Assembly: GCA_002914805.1 (NCBI GenBank)
Contig: JXTB01000159.1
Location: 437,910-501,909, forward strand
From: Parasponia andersonii
Taxonomy: Eukaryota; Streptophyta; Magnoliopsida; Rosales; Cannabaceae
Length of the DNA stretch: 64,000 bases
Direction of reading: 5' to 3'
This document shows, in pieces, positions 60,726-64,000 of this stretch (position 1 is the first letter of the stretch; each line of letters starts with the position of its first letter). The notes below the pieces were generated by a model. That model had not been told where the DNA came from. It searched no databases and saw nothing but the letters and a program-made list of their open reading frames with translations. The translations under genes and the position numbers were made by a program.

Positions 60726-62460
60726 GCTCCGCCTTGTTTGATGGGTTTTTTTTTTTGGGGGGGTTCCTTTTCTTTTTCTTGATTTCATTTTTCTTTTTCT
60801 GTCCTTTTTAATTATTTTTTAAAAAGTTTTATTTTGATATTACTGGCTCTGGACAGAGTGTTGTGACCTTCGAACTATTTATGAACGTGTGGCCCTATAT
60901 TGTATGCAAAGGCTTCATGTAGAAGCTCCACCAGTTAAGATTTATTGAAGATTAAACTTAACACTCGAGGCTGGTGATTTCGGAATATTAAAATCAAACA
61001 ATACATAAAGACACAACTAATAGATTAGAATGGAGAAAATTCAGGATAATAAGTTTAATCACACTATATATGTAGAATAATATCATCATACGGCAAATAC
61101 ATTACTGATTAGGAGGAAAGGAAAGAAAAAAAAAAACCTCTTTTATGTGGTGATTAGCATCACCGTCCTAGCATTATTATTATTTTTTTAGCGAAATGAT
61201 TTTTCCCAAGGTCTATGGTGTTATCTTCTAGGAGGTGAGATTATACATGTGGACATGGAGAGCAAGGTGAAGGGACATGAGACGGGACCACAATGGTTGC
61301 TCTTGATTAAAAGTTTTGGCCCACTGAGAATGATAAACACTTCAAGTTCCACTAGCTGAAGTCCTTTTATTCAAAAAAAAAATAAAAAAAAAAAAAAAGG
61401 AAAACAAAAGAAGGCCTTGGCCTTGCAATTCCCTTAATTTTCAATTTTTTTTTTTTTTTACTTTTTTGAATTATGTCCTGCAATTGTGAATTGATTTATG
61501 GGCTTCTGAGCCTAATAGATGAATTTTATGTTCAAATTAAAGAAATGGCTGTTTTTCAAACACTATTAAAATATAGTCAAGTTTATCAAATAAAAAAAAA
61601 ACAAAAAAGCAAAATGGCCGAGTTATTAGAAAAAGAAAAAGGACTAAAATATATATTTTTCAATATTTATGTCAGTTGATGTAAAAAAAAAAAGTTACAT
61701 ATCGATAAACTTATTATAAAACTAAATTGACATATGAAAATTGATACTTTAATAAACAAAAATTGATATAATGATACAAATTGATATACTTCCCCTTAAA
61801 AGAATTGATATACTGATACTTACTGAGTTACCAATAAAATGATATAAAAAAATAATAATCTACTTAAAAAATGGCCATTTTGTTTTTGAAAAATTAGGCA
61901 TTTGTTAAATGGGTCAAAAAAACAGCCATTCTTTAAAATGGTGTGAAAAAAAAAACATTTTTTTATAGATACTTTTGATTTATTAGCTGTAAAAAAAATT
62001 TATTTTTGCTTGGCGAGAACTAGGAGTGAACAACATTCGAATTCAGCATTTTAGAATACCGTTTGTGGTTTCTAAAAAGTTCAAACCATAACTATCCAAA
62101 TTTTTTATGCAGTATTGAAGCCTTCTTTTGGCACTTGTAATATTCAAAAACGAAGTTTAATTATCCACATCATAGTCATCAAGTCCGAGTGATACGAGGA
62201 TTAAAGAGATTTAACAATAATGAAATATAAAATTTAATCATACTAATTCATCTCATAATAAAGTTTTATGACTCATACGACTTTACAATCCATCTAATAA
62301 GTTTTCCACGAGAAAATCATAAAACTAACTGTAACAAAGTCTCATAATCCATCTCATAAGAGAAGTCCTACACTCAATAAATAAGAGGTGCCATTAAATA
62401 AATAGAACTCCAAGAAAATAACTATTAGAACAGACGCAAAAAAATTGCATATTATTTAAC
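60726..62460. other. Intergenic DNA right of the MADS promoter
   Basis: No gene is seen. It contains homopolymer runs (60747-60762, 61374-61400, 61446-61460) and the imperfect inverted repeat at 61541-61945. Confidence 0.45.
61541..61945. repeat. Imperfect inverted repeat, possible MITE
   Basis: The left segment AAATGGCTGTTTTTCAAACA to AAAATGGCCGAGTT (about 61542-61625) is mirrored by the complement of the right segment (AAATGGCTGTTTTTTTGACC to AAAATGGCCATTTTT, about 61866-61945). The spacer is about 240 bp and AT-rich. Only parts of the arms pair, so this is tentative. Confidence 0.4.
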
Positions 62461-63090
62461 AAAACCCTAACCATTTTCTCTCTCTCTCTCTCTCTATTTG
62501 CGTCTCCTCTCAATAAAAAGCCAGTGTTGCTTTACTTAGAGGTCGGAGAGAGATTATTTTCTTCTCTTTTTTGGGCCTCCACTTCACACTTTATTCTTCC
62601 TTCTCATTCCCATTTTTTTTTTCAATTTTAATAATTCAAAATCCAGATCTAGCTTGTAGTACATATTTTGTGTAGATTTTAGTTCAGCTTAGATCTTAAA
62701 TTTGAGATGTCTTCTCATATCTAGATTTGTTTAATAGCTGATTTTTGTTTTTTTTTTTTCTAATCTATGGGTACAAATCTCAACTGGTGTTGGCTTCATA
62801 TAGTCTACCCCTCAAACAATACAACTAAGAGTAAGTGTTGAAGGTAATAAATTGTTTGCAGTTCTTGTTATTTATTTCTTTTGAAGAATCATAGTAACCT
62901 ACATATTTATTCTTAGTTGTATTTGTTAAATAATCAGGTAATCCACATATTTGTTCTTAGTTACATTTATAATCTATTTTTCATCTCATTTATTTTAGGA
63001 GTTTGAAATTAAAATATTTGTACTTACATTATAATTTGAAATTTTTCTGTTTCGATTAATGATATTCCATTAAAGAACTCGATTTTATAT
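62461..63090 (+). repeat. Dispersed repeat, copy 2
   Basis: The counterpart of 24199-24730 in the same orientation. It starts AAAACCCTAACC with a CT run and shows the shared blocks GATCTAGCTTGTAGTAC, GTGTTGAAGGTAATAAAT, TAATCTATTTTTCATCTC and GATATTCCATTAAAGAA in the same order. It is about 100 bp longer, partly because a stretch around ACATATTTATTCTTAGTT is repeated inside it. Confidence 0.55.
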
Positions 63091-63110
63091 ATATATATAT
63101 ATATATATAA

Positions 63111-63141
<31 letters not shown>

Positions 63142-64000
63142 TAAAAGAGAACGGCGCAAAGAAATATGCAACATCAAATTTTTTATCTAGACATGCAGTT
63201 TAAAATTGCCCCAGAAAATGGAAACAATGATTGTCCACTTAATGCAGTTTTCTTTATAATTTTCCAGTTAATGCAGTTTTCTTTTTTGATGTTTTTTGGC
63301 AGGCGATTTCCCAAAAATTGAATGAATTTGTGGTGGATTTTTTTTTTACTTAATTCACCCCTAGAGAGAAATATTTGTGCTATGTATAAGGTCCCCTAAA
63401 GCCTTGATACCACGCGGAAGGCAAGCATGGGAGAAGTAATTAGCTTGCTGTCTTTTTCTTGGTTAAAAATTTCCTATGCGTATAGGTGTTAAACCCAAAA
63501 TCTTATTTAATGCACAAGTTTACTTTAATTGCTTGCATAACCATGCTGTTATATATATATAACAATGAAATTCCTTTAATTTAGAAAGAATGAAAATTGG
63601 TTAAATTAATAATTTGAAATTCAGGTGTAATTCTTTCTTTCCTAAAATCTTTTCTGCTAAATAATCAAATAATCATCGATCTCAAATCCATCTATTTATC
63701 CATCTACTCTTCTCATTCATTCCATTTTTTCCCTCGTACTTTTTTTGGGGTTAAATCAAAGTGAATTTTTAGACTTCCAACTATTACATAACTAAAAACT
63801 CAAATCTTCAATATAATTTTAGTCCAATCCAACTAATGAATAAATATCCCATAATCTAAGATATCTGAAACAAACTAATCAATTTTTATAATTTATTATC
63901 TTCATTTAAAGCTTTAGTTTGAAAGGATGTTAATGCTTGAGTTGAAACACCAAAATTAGACTAATAATTTGTCGCTACCGAAAATCCAAGATCATGACTT
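63091..64000. other. AT-rich intergenic DNA at the right edge
   Basis: A TA-A-TA compound microsatellite to about 63142, then AT-rich sequence without recognised genes. A short direct repeat (TTAATGCAGTTTTCTTT at about 63239 and 63267) is present. Confidence 0.5.

Overview
The window is AT-rich nuclear DNA from a flowering plant. Spliced GT-AG introns, a chloroplast-targeted PGRL1, STAY-GREEN, an anthocyanidin synthase, a type-II MADS-box gene, solo LTRs and MITEs all point to this. The protein sequences look eudicot, most likely a rosid tree or shrub. That placement is a judgement from sequence style, not a search. A single ambiguous base (n at 22602) shows this is a draft assembly.

Layout. 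(1) 35-537, minus strand: first exon of anthocyanidin synthase (ANS/LDOX), cut by the window edge, with its promoter to the right. (2) 1076-14020: a gene-poor block with three solo LTRs of one family, two direct and one inverted, each with recognisable ends and target-site duplications. (3) 17721-20631, plus: PGRL1, ten coding exons. (4) 21829-23410, minus: SAP18, six exons, tail-to-tail with PGRL1. (5) 26283-27504, plus: an alpha-expansin. (6) 29115-30056, plus: an intronless DUF1191 membrane protein. (7) 32998-36524, plus: FZR2/CCS52A, an APC/C activator, ten exons. (8) 37269-41082: transposon debris (a SINE, two fold-back elements, a decayed Copia gag with its LTR). (9) 45921-47146, minus: STAY-GREEN (SGR), four exons. 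(10) 49753-59686, minus: a TM3/SOC1-clade MADS-box gene, eight coding exons with a 6.5-kb first intron and two related MITEs inside it. (11) 59687-64000: its promoter and repeat-bearing intergenic DNA.

The genes do not form a pathway or cluster. They are an ordinary mix: flavonoid pigment synthesis, cyclic electron flow, chromatin/RNA regulation, wall loosening, endoreduplication, chlorophyll breakdown and flowering control. I found no new multi-gene system. The unusual content lies in the mobile DNA (the solo-LTR family with a conserved G-box hairpin, matched MITEs inside the MADS gene, paired fold-back elements) and in a few gene-level oddities (sequence lost at the n in SAP18, a 27-nt exon in the MADS gene, a Met/Lys tract in SGR). 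Exon boundaries were read by eye from splice sites and family knowledge. All coding joins listed keep the reading frame.
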